Assembly: GCF_018139145.2 (NCBI RefSeq)
Contig: NC_059478.1
Location: forward strand, 11,453,001-11,517,000
Reading direction: 5' to 3'
Source: Gymnogyps californianus
Taxonomy: Eukaryota; Chordata; Aves; Accipitriformes; Cathartidae
DNA: 64,000 bases
Part shown: positions 33,366-47,200 of the stretch, piece by piece
How the letters are laid out: each line of letters opens with the position of its first letter
How positions within the stretch are numbered: position 1 is the stretch's first letter
The notes under the pieces: generated by a model
Databases searched by the model: none
Seen by the model: the letters and a program-made list of their open reading frames with translations, nothing else
Told to the model about the DNA's origin: nothing
Position numbers and translations under genes: made by a program

Positions 33366-34509
33366 GTAAGCCAGAGCCACAGAGTCTGATTCCATTATCA
33401 AAGGGTTTAGCTTCAGCTGCTAATTCTAGACATCTAATGTATGAACCCAGTATTTATGCATATGACTTTGATAGCTGAAAATGTTAGCATATGAATTTGA
33501 GGGTCTGAGAAGGATTTTTAAAATGCAAATTAGCTTTTAGCTAAGCCATACTGAAAGTGAACCTGAGAAGATAAAAGAAAATAATATTCCTATGTACCAA
33601 ACTGCAGAGTTTATTTCTATTTCTTACTCTGCCAGCAAGTAGCTGGATGGCCCAGATGAAAACAGAAGGCTCGTTATATCCTACAAATTCTTTTATGGAG
33701 CTAAAATGATGGGAAAGAGCTCTGAGATTTTTCTGTTTTAAGATTATTAATATGGAGAATTACTAGTGGGAGCAACCTATAACCTTCAAGGCAGTTTTTC
33801 TCCTGTGTGTTTAAAAAAAAAAGCTTTGATAACCCTTATTTTGATAATGTTGTTATCCACCTTCAATGTATGGGAGTCTTAAGCCTTGCTTATCTGTAAA
33901 GTTGAACCTTAAGTGCTATGCAGTTTTCTTGTACTCCGAGTATGCCAACTAGAGTCTGTCTTAAAAAGGGGGATCTTCCTTTTCAGATGGGGATTTTCTA
34001 AGAAGGGATTTTCCTTTTTAATTGACTTTGGAAGGAGTTAACTGTGTGTTTTAAGCTTCCTTATCCATGTTCACGTGCTTAAGTATGTTGTTAGACTGCT
34101 TTATTACTGAAACTTTATGCTGATATTTTTTGTTTATTATTCAGAAGATCAGGTAATTGAAAATAATCTAGTTACGCCTCTCTAGATGCCTTTGGGGATA
34201 CCTGGAAAACCTAATTGTAAAAATGTGCTATAATATGAATCTTGCTGACTTTAATTTGATTTTTCATTCATTAATTTGAGACAATGAAGGAGAACAAATG
34301 TTGCTTATGTAAAATGAGACTGAGAGTGCAGAAACATAGAAAACTTGCATATTCTTGTGAGAGGTGTGGTGTGCAATAGCTTATGATGAGGTGCAGTTGA
34401 AAAGCTGTTATGACTAAGATGGGTGCTGCCTAATACAGGTCTGGTAGAGCTACTGTTTCTGATTATGTGTTTCTTCCCTTCACCTTCCCTGTTTCTTCTC
34501 CTACCACAG
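33366..34509. other. Unassigned noncoding DNA
   Basis: No feature is recognised between the two exon-like segments. Confidence 0.5.
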
Positions 34510-34688
34510 CAGCACTGTCCTACATTTTTCACTTCATGGGGGAGGAAGAGTTTATGAGGGAACACTGGTTGGCAACAGAAGCATGCTTCCAGCTGGAGTC
34601 TAATGATAAAACTCAGAAATATGTTGCAAAAATATACTGCAAGAAGGGAAAAAGGGAAATAGCCTCAGGAGCTATCCCTCTGTTGTGA
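34510..34688 (+). other. Possible terminal exon (plus), unrecognised
   Basis: An acceptor with a good pyrimidine tract (cttctcctaccacag) leads into a frame that stays open for 58 codons to TGA at 34686-34688. The peptide looks protein-like (FMGEEEFMREHW, then ACFQLESNDKTQKYVAKIYC and a basic end), but I recognise no family. An AATAAA at 35728 could end a 3' UTR. Upstream coding exons have not been identified. It may be the last exon of an unrecognised gene or chance. Confidence 0.2.
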
Positions 34689-36667
34689 ACTGTGGCAATG
34701 TAGATTGCATTGCAAGGGGTTATGTGTCTGTGGCTTATGACAAGTTGGTAATTATAAACTGAAGATAACTCAGTGCACTGTTTATATAATTTTTTTGTTA
34801 CACTTGTCACAGATATTCACTTGAGATGTGATTCTATTTAGGTTTGGCTTTTTAATCATAATGTATTCACATTGTTTCCTGGTTTTTTTGTTTGGAAAAA
34901 AAAATAATCAGAAAGCTTGTCCTAGGTCAGGCAATAGAGGCAATTTTTCAGGACCAGAATGCAGGCATAGATGTTTCTATGGGTTTGGAAAGTTTCTTTG
35001 GGGTTGGTTTTGGTTTCTTTCCTCCTGAAGTATGGCTCTCCATATTTCTTTCAAATCAGACGTAGGTACTTAATAATGAAAATTGATAATGTTTTAACTG
35101 CCAGGTACATGATTAAAAATGTGTGTCAAAATTTGCAGCTTAAGACTTCTCTGGACAAGCTCAGCAAAATAGTTCACAGATTATGCTAGTTCATGTTCAC
35201 TCTAGAGAGTATCTATGGCAAATTGTCTGATTATAAAAGTAATTATTAAACTGATATGGAAACTCTCTCTACTGTGGTAGCTTAATTTTTGTTCTAATTT
35301 GTTTGATTTTCATATCATTAAATCTACAACAGTATTTAAAAACCATAGGTATGGTAGCCCTGCTACAAGTTTCTCTATAGCTCTATGCATTTGAGTGATG
35401 ATGAGCAGTGAAAAGCCCAGATGGTTTCTATTTCATTGTCCCCTTCAGTCCCATCACATGTCTCTGAATATAGGTGCTTGCTACTTGACTATGCAAGAAA
35501 TGATTGAATATGTATGGCTGGATTTTTTTAATATACAAATTAGGTGTTACAGACAGTTATGTTACCCTTGCATGCAAGTTGAAAAATGGAAGAAGGCAAG
35601 GAATTTATTTAGAGAAAACAGGCAAACATGTCTGAAATACTTAAAACAAATGAACACGTAAGGATATTTTATCAGAAAATTCAAAATTTGGTCACTGTGG
35701 ACATGACTAAATGTAAGCAGGTCTGAATAAAGGGCGATCTTTGAGACACAAGCATAATGGACTTTTTTGATGGTAAAGAGTGAAAAAGGATTTTACAGTG
35801 TCAAATATTTTTGTCTGTTTGGACTTCCCAGAGCGAAAACTTTCTATGTAGTTGAGAAGCAAACAAAAATATTTTTGCATTGTTTTTTGTAAAGGCTTGC
35901 TTCCATCAGCACTCCATAAACATCTGCTTGAAAATGCACTGACTTAAGCATTTAATTTTGTGTCTTTCTATACAAGTATTGAAGAATGCATGTATTGTAT
36001 ACCTATTTCATTTTGATACATTCTAAATTGAATAATAAATGGTGTTTTTCTTGGATTTAAAAAGGAAGATGATGTGAAAATAAGTATATAACAAGGTATA
36101 AAATGGAATGTATTTAATCATTAATATCCCTGACAATCATGGAAATATATAGTCTAACTTGAGACCCGTGATTGGTAAGAAGAGATACAGAGAGTACAGA
36201 TCACTCTTAGTTTTGGTTTGTGTTTAAATGCAGTCCTCTCCCTATTCTGTCATAATAATCACTGAATTTCTATTGATGCGTCCAACAGGGACATATCAGT
36301 TTAAAAATGGACCCGATTTCCCGGTTCAGAGCAGGGATGGAGGGGAAGGTATTCTAGTGTTTCCCCAGTAAGCTCTTTCATTTTATACCTGAAACACAAA
36401 TTACAGCCAGCTAGCGGTCAAGCATGAATTAAATCTTTTCAAGCAGATGTCTGAAGAGAATACTGAGTGTTTTCACCCTTATTTAAAGGCCAGAGATCAA
36501 AATCTTTACTGAACCAACTAAAGGAGGCAAATTCTATGAGGAAGATCTCCAGCTCTTAAGTAGTCAAACCTAGTACCTTTTAATAGATACTTTTGAGGGT
36601 TTGGCATATTCACTTATAATCAGTGAGTTGTTCCAGGGGTAGCTTTGGGCTGAACAGTATATCTTCA
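34689..36667. other. Unassigned noncoding DNA
   Basis: AATAAA hexamers occur near 35728 and 36032. Otherwise no feature is seen. Confidence 0.5.
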
Positions 36668-36750
36668 GATTAGGTTTTCAAAAGGGCCTAATGTTACTTT
36701 ACTTCGTTCTCAATGAAGTTAAATGGGAATTCTTATGCTGACTTTTAGAG
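36668..36750. repeat. Ancient repeat relic ('ttttcaaaagggcctaa' type)
   Basis: 'ggttttcaaaagggcctaat' followed by 'caatgaagttaaatgggaat' matches the arm and centre of the palindromic 'ttttcaaaagcgcctaa ... cattgaagtcaatggga' repeat I know from sauropsid genomes. The second arm is not preserved. Confidence 0.35.
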
Positions 36751-37280
36751 TTTAACTTAGGAAAGGCTAATTACTTCTGTGCAAGGAGGATTTTCAGATC
36801 ACATTGTCAGAATAAACCATCAGTATTTGGAAGGAATCCGGTCCAGGCTGACTGCACCAACTTCTGAAGAGCCTTTGAGGCAGTTCTAGTGAACAATGTT
36901 AATTTAAAAGAAACTAAATATTAGTAAAGCATTGATGAATGTGGTCAGATTAAAATGATGCAAAAACTAAAAGTATCTTCAAAGGATCATCCGTGGCTAG
37001 ATTCAGTGATCATTACCAGGTCATTTAATACACCATTACGTAGTGATCTAGACTAAATTGAGAGCATTTACCAAGAGTTACCATGGGGTAGTATCTGACA
37101 TACCACAGCTATTTCTTTTTACAAAGGAGACCGTAAGTCATGAAGAACAGTTGAATGCTATAGCTAAAATGTAGCTGTTCTTCCACTTTAGTCATTGGCT
37201 GATAACATAAGCTTATATGTGGAGTTGTTATTAAATGAATATTTGAAGTTTTGCGTCAGATTATTACTGACGTGTCAGCA
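36751..37280. other. Unassigned noncoding DNA
   Basis: No feature is recognised. Confidence 0.5.
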
Positions 37281-37431
37281 GAGGCTGGTATCTCCATTCT
37301 TGGTGATATTTAAAAACTGATTGCACAAAGCACCCAGCACAGGGTAATGCCAGGTTTTGCTCTGGTTTGAGCAGGACATTGGACTAGGTGAGGTACTGAT
37401 GTTCCTTCTGACCTCACTTATTTCAGGAGTC
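37281..37431 (+). mobile_element. CR1 LINE 3' end (older, 5'-truncated copy)
   Basis: The block order matches a CR1 3' untranslated region: 'ggtatctccattcttgg', 'gatatttaaaaactga', 'ggttttgctctggtttgagc', 'attggactaggtgaggta' and 'gttccttctgacctca'. CR1 copies are usually 5'-truncated, and this one keeps only about the last 150 bp. It is more diverged than the copy at 43793-44217 and its tail repeat is not preserved. Confidence 0.8.
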
Positions 37432-40400
37432 TCTCTGACTTCAGTCAGTCTGAGTATATATCGATGAGGCTTGATGGCACTGTTTCAGAGGCACTTTTGT
37501 TGATAAAGATATTTCAGATAGCTCAAGACTTTAAAGTAGATCTACTTCTACATGTTTTTGTCAGCTGTTTGAGAAGAATTTGTATATCCAAAGGATCCTC
37601 TGAGCTTTCTGTTCTAAAGGACAGGAATAATAAATACATCTTTTTCACTATTGACGCTTTAGAAAAAAAAAATACATTTGGGATCTTCATGTGTGTGCAT
37701 AACTTTCTCCCATGCCTATAGGGTGGTGGGGTTTTTGTTGTAGCTGTTTGACTGTGAGAAGGGGTGAATGAATAGCTGGGGGGGAGTTTTGTTGTGCTTT
37801 CATACTCTGCTATCCAATGCCAAATCGTTGTAGCTTTGGATGACATTTAAAATGGAGTGCGGGGGGAAATAAAAAACATTACATTGGAGGGGAAAAAAAT
37901 AAAAGAAATAAAGAAGCTAGGTCACTCATAAAATACTCTTTTCATTTAGGAAAAAAGTAAAATAATTTCAACATTTCAAAAGAAAATTATTTTAAAAGTT
38001 TAGTTGAACTGTTGAATATGTTCAGTTGCCCTAGATAATCTTGGCAAGTTTAGAACATGCTCAAAAAACTTCCTGGATTCCTGATATTTAGCTCTCCTCA
38101 GTTGAGACTGTGCCTTTAATAAGCAAAAATCACTGTTATTTTGCATATGGCATTAGAAATAAGAAATGAGCCAAAACAGAATAAAATTAGCTGACTGTAG
38201 TATAATAATGTGAATTTTTTTTTCTTAGTGTGAATACTTTGAAACGCTAACTTGAGGGTCCGAGTGTTCAGACTGATGACCTGCACATCCTTTACATTGC
38301 AGAAAATAGGAAATCACAAAATCTTGCTTAATTCTTCCTTAGATAAAGCCTTTCATCTTAAGTAGAGCTGGCTGTTTGAGGGCTATAAGCAGCTGACCAG
38401 CTTATAGGAGCAGACCTCCCCCAAAAGGCAGGTTTGTGACCTTGAAACAGTTTTCTTTGGCCTTTTGAGAGGAAAATAAGTTTTAAATGCAGGCCAAAAA
38501 TCTGGATTCAGTACCTAGCTCTGTTAGTGACTTCATATGACTAGTTTAACTTCTTTGTTAGAATAATTTAGAAAAAGAAATGTCATGGATTGTGTCACAC
38601 AACAGTTTAGAAATTTGAACATACTGTCTTAAGATGCTGTCAAAGTGCAAATTGTTACTTAATATTTGTTATTGTGAATAACTGTACATATGTACAGGTC
38701 AATAAATACCTGCTTCTGGAAAACAGTGTTTCAGTAAATCTGGAGTATTTTACTGAAAGTGGAAAAAAATTCTAATATCTAAAAACCAAAAGAAACAAAA
38801 TCCCACCTGATCTAATTTAGAAGTTTGTTTAAAGCATACTATTTCTATCTGACTCCCTAACCATATCCTATATTTTCATTTTAAATTCTCCATGAATGTT
38901 TACCTGGCTCTGTACTATTTGCACCTCTAAAAATTTCGTTGGTATAAACAGGAGTCTTGGTTATGGGATGAATGAAGTATTGCAGCCGTCTGAGTAAGAA
39001 ATTTCAGTGGAGTCTAAAGATAGACTTGTCTCTTGTATCTATTCTTTGGCAGAGAAAGAGGGTGATTGATGAGAAGTACAGTATATGAAAGAACAGTTAA
39101 AGCACAGACACACTGACATTATAATACAGCGTCTCATCGGGTGATGTGGTGTTTTGACTACATGGCTGCAGCAGGTCTATAATTTCAATGCCATTAATGG
39201 CACAAAAAGCAATAGCATGGAGACAGGAATACTGTAAAACCTCTGGGTCTGTACTTACAATGCAGATAAAATAGCCCTTTGAACTTGTGGTGCCAAATGT
39301 TGACCAAAGTTGCCATTCTTCCATGAGGAAAGCAGTTTTTGTTTTTGTGGTGTTTTATTTCTTCCCCTCCTCCTAGCATAGACAGACATTTTCTGTTTAG
39401 ATTGCTTGGCTTGTGTCACTACAAAGATCCTAGGCAAAGGGAGGCTGCTTGTATTTTGCCTAACTTATGTCCCGTTCACACATTCAGTACAGAATTTGCT
39501 ATTGTGACTAGTCATGACTATGTTTTCTTTGTGCTCGTTGGCTTTTGAATATACTTCTTTATATTTTTACTAAAGTAACACACAGAACTAATTTCACCAG
39601 AAGCTGTTGGTGTTTAGCTGTAACAGAGTTACACATAGTCCTGTGACTGCATCCCGGTTATAATATCTCATTTGTTTCCGCTTGGCTGTTGTAATGTTCT
39701 CTGCCTTTTAGACTTGTTGTCCTTTCCCTTGGTCTCCTTTTTTCTTTTTCTTTTTTTTACCCCCATATTAAATTATAACTGACTTTGTTTTGCTTATTGA
39801 ACTTAACTCTGGGTAAGCATATGTTTCCGTACACTCACTGAAGCCAAACATTTAATGCACCTTAGCGTAATGTATGCTGTAATTGTTTGCCAGATTGGAG
39901 TGAGTCTTTCTAGAAACTGTTCCTGATCCTTGAGAACCTTGCAAAATGTGTACAACATATTAATTGTGAAGCTTTTTTTAAGCACGTATTTCAAAAAAGA
40001 AGAAATGCTGCGTAAGTGAAACTTGTTTGAAGTGCTCTGCCATTTCTAGCAGGAGACTGTTGTAATAGTTGCATTATTTCTTTATACTGATAGAATGCAA
40101 ATAAAAGAATGAAGCCTTTGTAAATTGCACTTAGGCTTTTTCCTTTAAACTGGTTCATTGTATGTAAGTCTGGTACTATACCATGTATATACTAGCTGTT
40201 TCCAATTTTGGCTAAGTGGATGGACTACCTTCAAAATATTCATGCTGTGCTAACAGTTTAAATCTAACTTCTATTCTGTGAATAAATCAAAACTAAATAG
40301 TAATAGTTGCTAAAGGGATAGGTAGGGGGTTTCAGAAAAGCTGTCTCTCTTATAGGACATGCCTCACATTAAGTGTGGTAAATGTGTGCATTTATGTATG

Positions 40401-43400
40401 CCTTTCTCTTCTCACTTAAAGACAAATCATACCTAAAATTCAATGCGTATTTCTCTGCTAGAAAATATGACATGGATCTACTTTATACTGAAGGTAAAGA
40501 GAAGCGAAGAAAAATAAAGCTACTGCATTAATTTAGAAACTTTGGATCTTAGCAGAAGTTATTGAGAATTATCTTTACCTGGTATCTGTTGTGTGTAACT
40601 ACCTCTTTGAAGCAGTCTCTTTCAACTCTGTGATCATCAAAATGGCTTTCTACTGATCCTGTGCATTCACATAACTTAGGTTCTTCCAAAATCTAGTACT
40701 AGAATGTGCAAAAAGAAATCTTATGACTGCTTTGGTTTTGGAAGGAATCTTGATCAGGACAGTCAATAAAATGCAAAAAGGTACATTGGCCAAGTGAAAA
40801 CAATTGTATGTGCTTATTCCCTTCTGAATATTAGTGAAGAAAGATTTCACTTAAACCACTATGCATGGCTACTACAATAAGTACTTTTTAGTTTTGGCAG
40901 GGGGCAGAGGGGGTTCTTCAAAGAAGTGTTAGTGGCTTTAAATAAAGTTGCTTTGTCAGGCAGTCCAAGAATTTTAACTAGAAATTATGCCTGTATGTTA
41001 TAAATTTCGGAAGGTTAAGTTTTCTCAACTTCTAACAGCAGATGCAACAGATATAACCTTGGAGTATGTTGGGGAACTGTACCACTTCTTGCTTCTTTCT
41101 TGTAGAGATTATTGGTTTCTTTCTTATGATTATTTGGAAGTGTCATGAGTAAAATATCAAAATTCTGGGTCTTGGGGTACAAGTATTGAGAAAACCTGTC
41201 TTTCCTTTATTTCCTCCTCTTATATTTGTTGCTAATTTCTTCTTTCATTGCCCTGCCAATGTACTAATACCTCATTTTTGTTAGTTTGTCTTTCTGCTTG
41301 ATAGTGCAACAGAAATCTTGCAAACAGAAATGAAATTTGTTTTTTTCAGTTCCTACTGTACATTTTTTTTTCCTTGCTATCTCAAAGGAATCATTACTTA
41401 TGAAATCCTTTGGCTTAGTGTGACTGCACTTTCTCACTATGGCTAGTCACAGTGATTGAAACAACCTATTGTGTACTCACTATTGAAAAAAACAGTAGTT
41501 CAAATAACGAGAGGCCTCTGACTTCTTGTGCTGAACTTTCCAAATTCAGTGTTTTGCAAACAGACTTGAATGTGTCTCTGTGCACATAGCTCATGGTTTA
41601 TCATGTACTATTTACACATGTGCAGCCTACAAGTGTGAATTTGGGGTAAACTTTTGTTTCTTTAATTTCTATTATGTCTTTCCATGCAAGATAAACATGA
41701 CAGGAAATGCCTTTACTGTAAATGTAGAATTTACATATGTCAGTTGCTGAAAATAGTGTTGAAGGGGACTATCTACTTTCAAAATTCTTACAATTTTGCT
41801 TGTGACTTTTGAAAAATAATGATTTCTTTCTTAGCACCCTTGTCACACAAGCTTGGCCTAGCAGGCTAGGAATTCTTTCCCCTCATTCCTGAAACCCATA
41901 GAAAACTAGAATTTACTTAGAGCTTCATCACCTATGCTGGAATGTTCTTCAAGTTAGTGGAAGTGTTTGTGAGAATAGTAAGAGTTAGGAAGAGCTTAGG
42001 GGTATTGTAACAGCTGCTCACAAACCAAATTGTTAATACCTGTGAGGGGTCACAGACTTTGAAAGAAAAGCCCGGTGTTTTAATATTATAGCCATAATCT
42101 TCAGGTCTTTAAGTTGCAACATGTTCTAGTAGGAAATTTAGGGGAAATGCTAGAAAAATTTGCAGCGTATTTGCATCACCTTCCCCCACTTACTTGGCCT
42201 TAATGTTCTTCGTAATACTCAGAGGGATTTGACCAGATGATTTTTAAGAACAGAAGAAACTTTGAAATTAAAAATATTTAATAGAATATTTCAGAAATGG
42301 TCATATATTTGTCCATATTAAGTTATTAACAGATCTGAAACTATCAGCTTGAATAGCACAGAAACAGTATTCTGATTTCTTTATCAGCATAACTTTTGCC
42401 CTCAAGATTAGAAAATATGTACTTCATGGAGATGGACTGGTACTGATCTCTTAACTGTAGTATATGACTGATACTGCTTCAAAGACTCTGAATGGAAGAA
42501 GGATCTATGGTCTTTAATGTTGCATCTCCTCCTTTTCTGTACTCTGAAAACTATTGTAATAGCATAATCAGCAGAAAAATTAATCAGTTGCTGAAAGAAG
42601 TGGAAAAATAAATATGAAGAAACCAAAAAGCTCAAGGATTAACTAACAATTTACTTAAGAGCATTTGGAGATGCTAGGATAGTGTGCATGTACTTCACAC
42701 AGAATAGACAGATAGTATTTGAGTAGTATTTAGTGCGTACAGTCCTGTGGGAATCTGTGAAGCCAAATGAGCAGTAATGTAATATTTAGTGAGCCACAGT
42801 CCTGTGATTTACCTGCACAGAAGAGAAAAATGTGTAAAGGTGTGCATGTGCATGGGTGTTGGAAAAACCTAGAGAGGGCATGACAGCTGTTATGGTAAGA
42901 ACTTAATCTCATCTGGTTTCATTTACCTGATATGGATCAAGGTTGCAAGTGGTCACTTCCCTGTCATACAATGGAGTTCAGCCGAAGAGAAATGAGTAAT
43001 TTTTCTTGCACTTGTTGCCACAAAGCCTCTGTGAGGAATAACACGAAACCAAAGCACAACTTGAGAGAAGTAATAGCTAGTATTTTCCCAAACTGTTTTT
43101 TAAATAAGAACAGAACAGGAGTTACTGAAAAAACTCTTTTTAGTGGTAGGTTTGGTAAAATAAGTCTTAGGTATAACACTATTGTTCTACTTAAGAAATA
43201 ATTTCTGAAATGGCAGGGAACTATTCTTCATGCTCAACTGGATTTTAAATATAGAGTGAATGTGCACAATTTCTCCATGTCATACAAGTATATTATGCAC
43301 TTAGATAACTTTTTCCTAATAAATGCCTTGTGTACAAGTAATTCCTTCAGTAACAAAAATGGTTGGTACTCTTCTGCTAAAAGCCCTGAGTATATTCTGT

Positions 43401-43792
43401 AACAATTAAAACCCTGAGGAGAGTACAGTTCACTTCCTGAGGTAGCGATGCAGTCCCAGCTGCACTCACGAGAGCAGAATTCCAGATGTTCCTGTTTTGT
43501 TGTATGGAGTGGTGCTGTAACTGTTGGACTGCAAGGATATGATTTGGTTATCTGATAATGTTGTAGCTGTTGAAATACTTTCACTGTGGCTGTAGTGGTG
43601 CATATATACAGTATGAAGGAAACTATATTATGGATTGCAGTCTTTAAATGCATTCATATTGCTGAAGTGAGTGCAAGAAGCGCTTAGATTAGAGGATATA
43701 ATAATGGCATCTGGAATCCCACGTAAGGGGGGAATTAGCTAGTATCTAAAGCAGCATATAAAGTAACATAACCAATGATTTGAACCTGCCGT
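37432..43792. other. Unassigned noncoding DNA
   Basis: Contains the MIR-like trace at 38495-38560, G-rich and T/G-rich sequence near 37721-37800 and a pyrimidine run near 39735-39762. The minus-strand frame at 39097-39324 reads as a balanced peptide but has no recognised family. The minus frame at 43234-43653 has no recognised domain either. No gene is supported. Confidence 0.55.
38495..38560 (+). mobile_element. MIR-like SINE trace
   Basis: 'tctggattcagtacctagct' followed by 'tgttagtgacttcatatgac' and 'agtttaacttcttt' follows the MIR middle ('gggttcgaatcccagctctg', 'cacttac...tgtgac', 'agttacttaacctct'). It is short and diverged. Confidence 0.35.
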
Positions 43793-44217
43793 TCATAGAA
43801 TCATTTACGTTGGAAAAGACCTTTAAGACCAAGTCCAACCATTAATGTAGCACTGCCAAGTCCACCACTAAACCATGTCCCTAAGCACCACATCTACACC
43901 TCTTTTAAATACCTCCAGGGATGGTGACTCCACCACTTCCCTGGGCAGCCTGTTCCAATGCTTGACAACTCTTTTCGTGAAGAAATTTTTCCTAGTATCC
44001 AATCTAGACTTCCCTGGCACAACTTGAGGCCGTTTCGTCTTGTTCTGTCGCTTGTTACTTGGGAGAAGAGACCGACACCCAACTTGCTACAACCTCCTTT
44101 CAGGTAGTTGTAGAGAGTGATAAGGTCTCCCCTGAGCCTCCTTTTCTGCAGGCTAAACAACCCCAGTTCCCTCAGCTGCTCCTCATCAGACTTGTGCTCT
44201 AGACCCTTCACCTTCAT
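43793..44217 (-). mobile_element. CR1 LINE 3' end with RT C-terminal coding remnant
   Basis: On the minus strand this reads through the end of CR1 ORF2 and its short 3' untranslated region to the tail AATGATTCTATGA. The frame at 43894-44220 stays open and includes [19 protein letters not shown] and [20 protein letters not shown], the conserved C-terminal end of the CR1 reverse-transcriptase protein. The 3' untranslated part contains the typical 'ggttggacttggtcttaaag' and 'gtcttttccaacg' blocks. The element is 5'-truncated at about 44217, which is usual for CR1. Its low divergence suggests a relatively recent insertion for this locus. It encodes no complete enzyme (the catalytic domain is absent) and cannot move on its own. 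Confidence 0.95.
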
Positions 44218-47200
44218 CATGCTACTTTCTTGCTCTAGTCATGATTACAGTGCATATATAGAGGGGAAGAAGGAAAACCCATCTATGGAAGTGTTTCTAG
44301 ATGTTCAGCTCTGGTGTTTCTCCCGCTGTTTCATGGGGCTGTTTTTATGAGACACTAAAAGCTTAATAAAGCTTGGATTCAGTAAAAACAAAGAATGTGA
44401 GAACAACTTTAGTTGTGGTTGTTCCCATCTTTTTGGTATTATTTCAAAATATGTTCTACTGTGGTTGAATGTGCATGTGTTCATGTTTCTTGAACATGTT
44501 CATGACTGGGTTGGGGGCTGATCCTGGATTCCTTCCACACCTAATTATTCCATTAAATGCTGTGGATAATCTGGTTGTGGATTATCTTGTTTTAAATCGT
44601 CACTACAGATCATTTAAATGATTTTTAAGTGTCCTAGTGAGCAGTTGATCAAGGGCAGAAAGCTTCTTAGGTACTAGCTATAACTGCCACTTGTGGCAGA
44701 AGAGGAACATGGATTTCTTTTCTGTTCCTAAACTCTGTGTGGCCACTTCTATTTCCTAATCTGCTTAGCCTGAAAATGGCTGCTTTTTTTACAAGATGTA
44801 GCAAAACAGGGCCCTGATTTCAGGTGATGATGCGGATGTATTCTTGTAATAGAAATCTGTAATCAAGATCATAGTAACTGTCAACAGTATACATCTCTGC
44901 CTTCAGGGTAAGAAAAATGGAGATGATTCCTGGGTTCCTAGAATCCTACTTTGTTGGAGAAAGACTGGAGGAACTAACATAGGTTTAGGAGTATGGAGAA
45001 AAGGATCTTCTCTCCCTTCTGGGCATGTAGAGTTGAACATTCACTTTGCTTTGTGGTCTAGGTTTATTACTAAATGCTCAAGCAAGCCTGGAGGCATTTT
45101 CTAAATGAGGCTGCAACTGTATAGCTTTTAAACTCAATTAGCCCTCTCTTCTGTTTTCTGCATACTGCATCAATTATAATGGAGTTTACTTGGCTATGTG
45201 AGAAAGGGAAGGTGTGGGGGTCCCCGTAACCAGCCCTCTTCTTTCCCCTTAGTGCGGTAGAACGGCTGCATCTTATGTGGCCCTTTGCCAGCAGCAGGTA
45301 TCTCTCCAGAATCTTAAAATGTAAATTGTACTTAAAGTGGGGATGCTGGAAAAAAAAAATCATTCAACAGCAAAGAAATAAGTGAGTTAGCTTCCGCTAC
45401 CTGACGTGATACTCCTTCAGAGTAGAAAGAATACCAAACTGGGCTATGCTTTGTGTAATATCAACATGATAGTTTGGCCCAGTGTGTTTCTTCCACACAG
45501 CGATCTTCTGAAGCTTGTGGTCTTCTGTAAAATGCAAACTTGAGAAAGCAATCCTATCACAACTATTACTAATACCAAAAAAAGTGTCTTAAGAAAATTG
45601 CTATTCACAGGAATAAAACCAGATTAAAGTGTATTTAACAAAGCAATAGAACTGATATATTACCATTTAAAAAAAGTAACAAAAACGAAGACAAAACACC
45701 TAATAATTGCCTTAAGGAAAACCCCTTTGTTAGGGTTCAAGCACAAGAAAATACTTGGCCTGTTTTGAACAGCAATGTTTTTATAACATGCTTTTGTTGG
45801 ATCACAACCTTTTCTCTCTTCTCTGTTTGATCTAAAAGTCCAACTGTGTAAATTCAACAAATTAATATAATGTTAAGCTTGTAACATGATTAAAGGTATT
45901 ACTAAACTTTGTAGAAAGAATGGTTTTTTTCTCATGCTGTTACGAGTTTTTCCCTGCAATTGCAGATGTATACAAAACTGTACCTACATCTGGTTGAAAA
46001 TTAAATCTATTTTTTTCCCCTGTGGGGAAAATGCAAGATGTTTTGAAGAAATATATTTTTCAATGGACGTTGTTCTGGGAAGACCTCTCCTCATGAGGAG
46101 AAGAAAGAAGACCCCTTGCTGCCCCAGAATGGTTGATAGCCTGGTGGTTTTGGTGTGCCTCTGGAATGTCAGAGCTCTGTTGTTGTTGGAGAAGGGCCTG
46201 GAAACCTGCATTTCTGATACTCTGTGTGAAAGTCTTAATGATCAGACTACTATCTAGCTGGAAAGTGATGATGCTGCCTAGTTTTTCTCCTTCTCTTTCT
46301 TTTGTTATGACCTTTCCCCAAAAGAAAATTAAAATAATTTAGACATACCTCTCTAGTCTAACACAGAATAAAAAATTTCAAAATCTTTTTTAATTTCTCT
46401 GAGAAAAAGATATTCTTTTCTAGTCAGTCTTAACAGTAATGCATAGATCCATTGTTCATGTTGTCTAGTAAAGAAAAAACTATAATGATGATATAGAGTT
46501 TGCCCTTAGCAATGAAGTGAAACAATTGTACATGTGTGGAGAGAAAGGTGCTGTAGCTGTGGCTGAAGAGCTCTGTTTGGAGCGATGGTAAATTCTTGCA
46601 TTTATTCCACTGAGTCTTGCAAAGAAGCATCTTGTTGTCTGTGCACTTGTATATGTACTTAATATTTTGCTTTACTTACGCATAGTGAAAACTAGAACTA
46701 ATTCAAGGAAATAAGAGGAGGTAGCATTGGGATATATTTAATCTCTTTGAAATATTTCAGTCTGTCTTTAAAAACTCAGTGCTGTAACTTTCTCTTGAAA
46801 GGCTGCTGTGACACTCAGATGTTTGTTGGCTGGACTTGAAAGTATGCTTTGGATACTGTTTAGAAAACTCTAGTGCCCCGTAAGTGCAATACACAATAAA
46901 AGGAAGTAATGCTCAAGATCTATTGTGCGTGGATTGCTGCAAACTGTGTTTTCTCTTAATGCTTTCAGCTTGCTGACCTGAAGAAAGGTTGTTTCTACAT
47001 TTTATTCCAGTTATCTATGTGAAATTCTTTATTTCAGGTCCTTTTTAGTTTTGCTTTGACCTGTTTTTACAGTTTTTAGTGCTGCCTGTTTAACATGTGT
47101 GCAGTGAACAGCTGCACTACTGAGTTCCTGCAGATGTTGTGAGTATGATTTTTATAACTGCCTCTATGATCTTCAGTCATGGAAGCCTTGATTTAGGAAA

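Noticed and set aside
39097..39324. Balanced 75-codon minus-strand peptide
   Set aside because: Looked exon-like at first, but overlapping frames are equally open and no acceptor/donor pair bounds it.
43234..43653. 139-codon open frame on the minus strand
   Set aside because: Composition is typical of noncoding DNA, with no domain, no splice context and no family recognised. The length is within chance expectation.
45886..46257. 123-codon plus-strand frame
   Set aside because: Overlaps an open minus-strand frame of similar quality, with no recognised motif. Likely chance.
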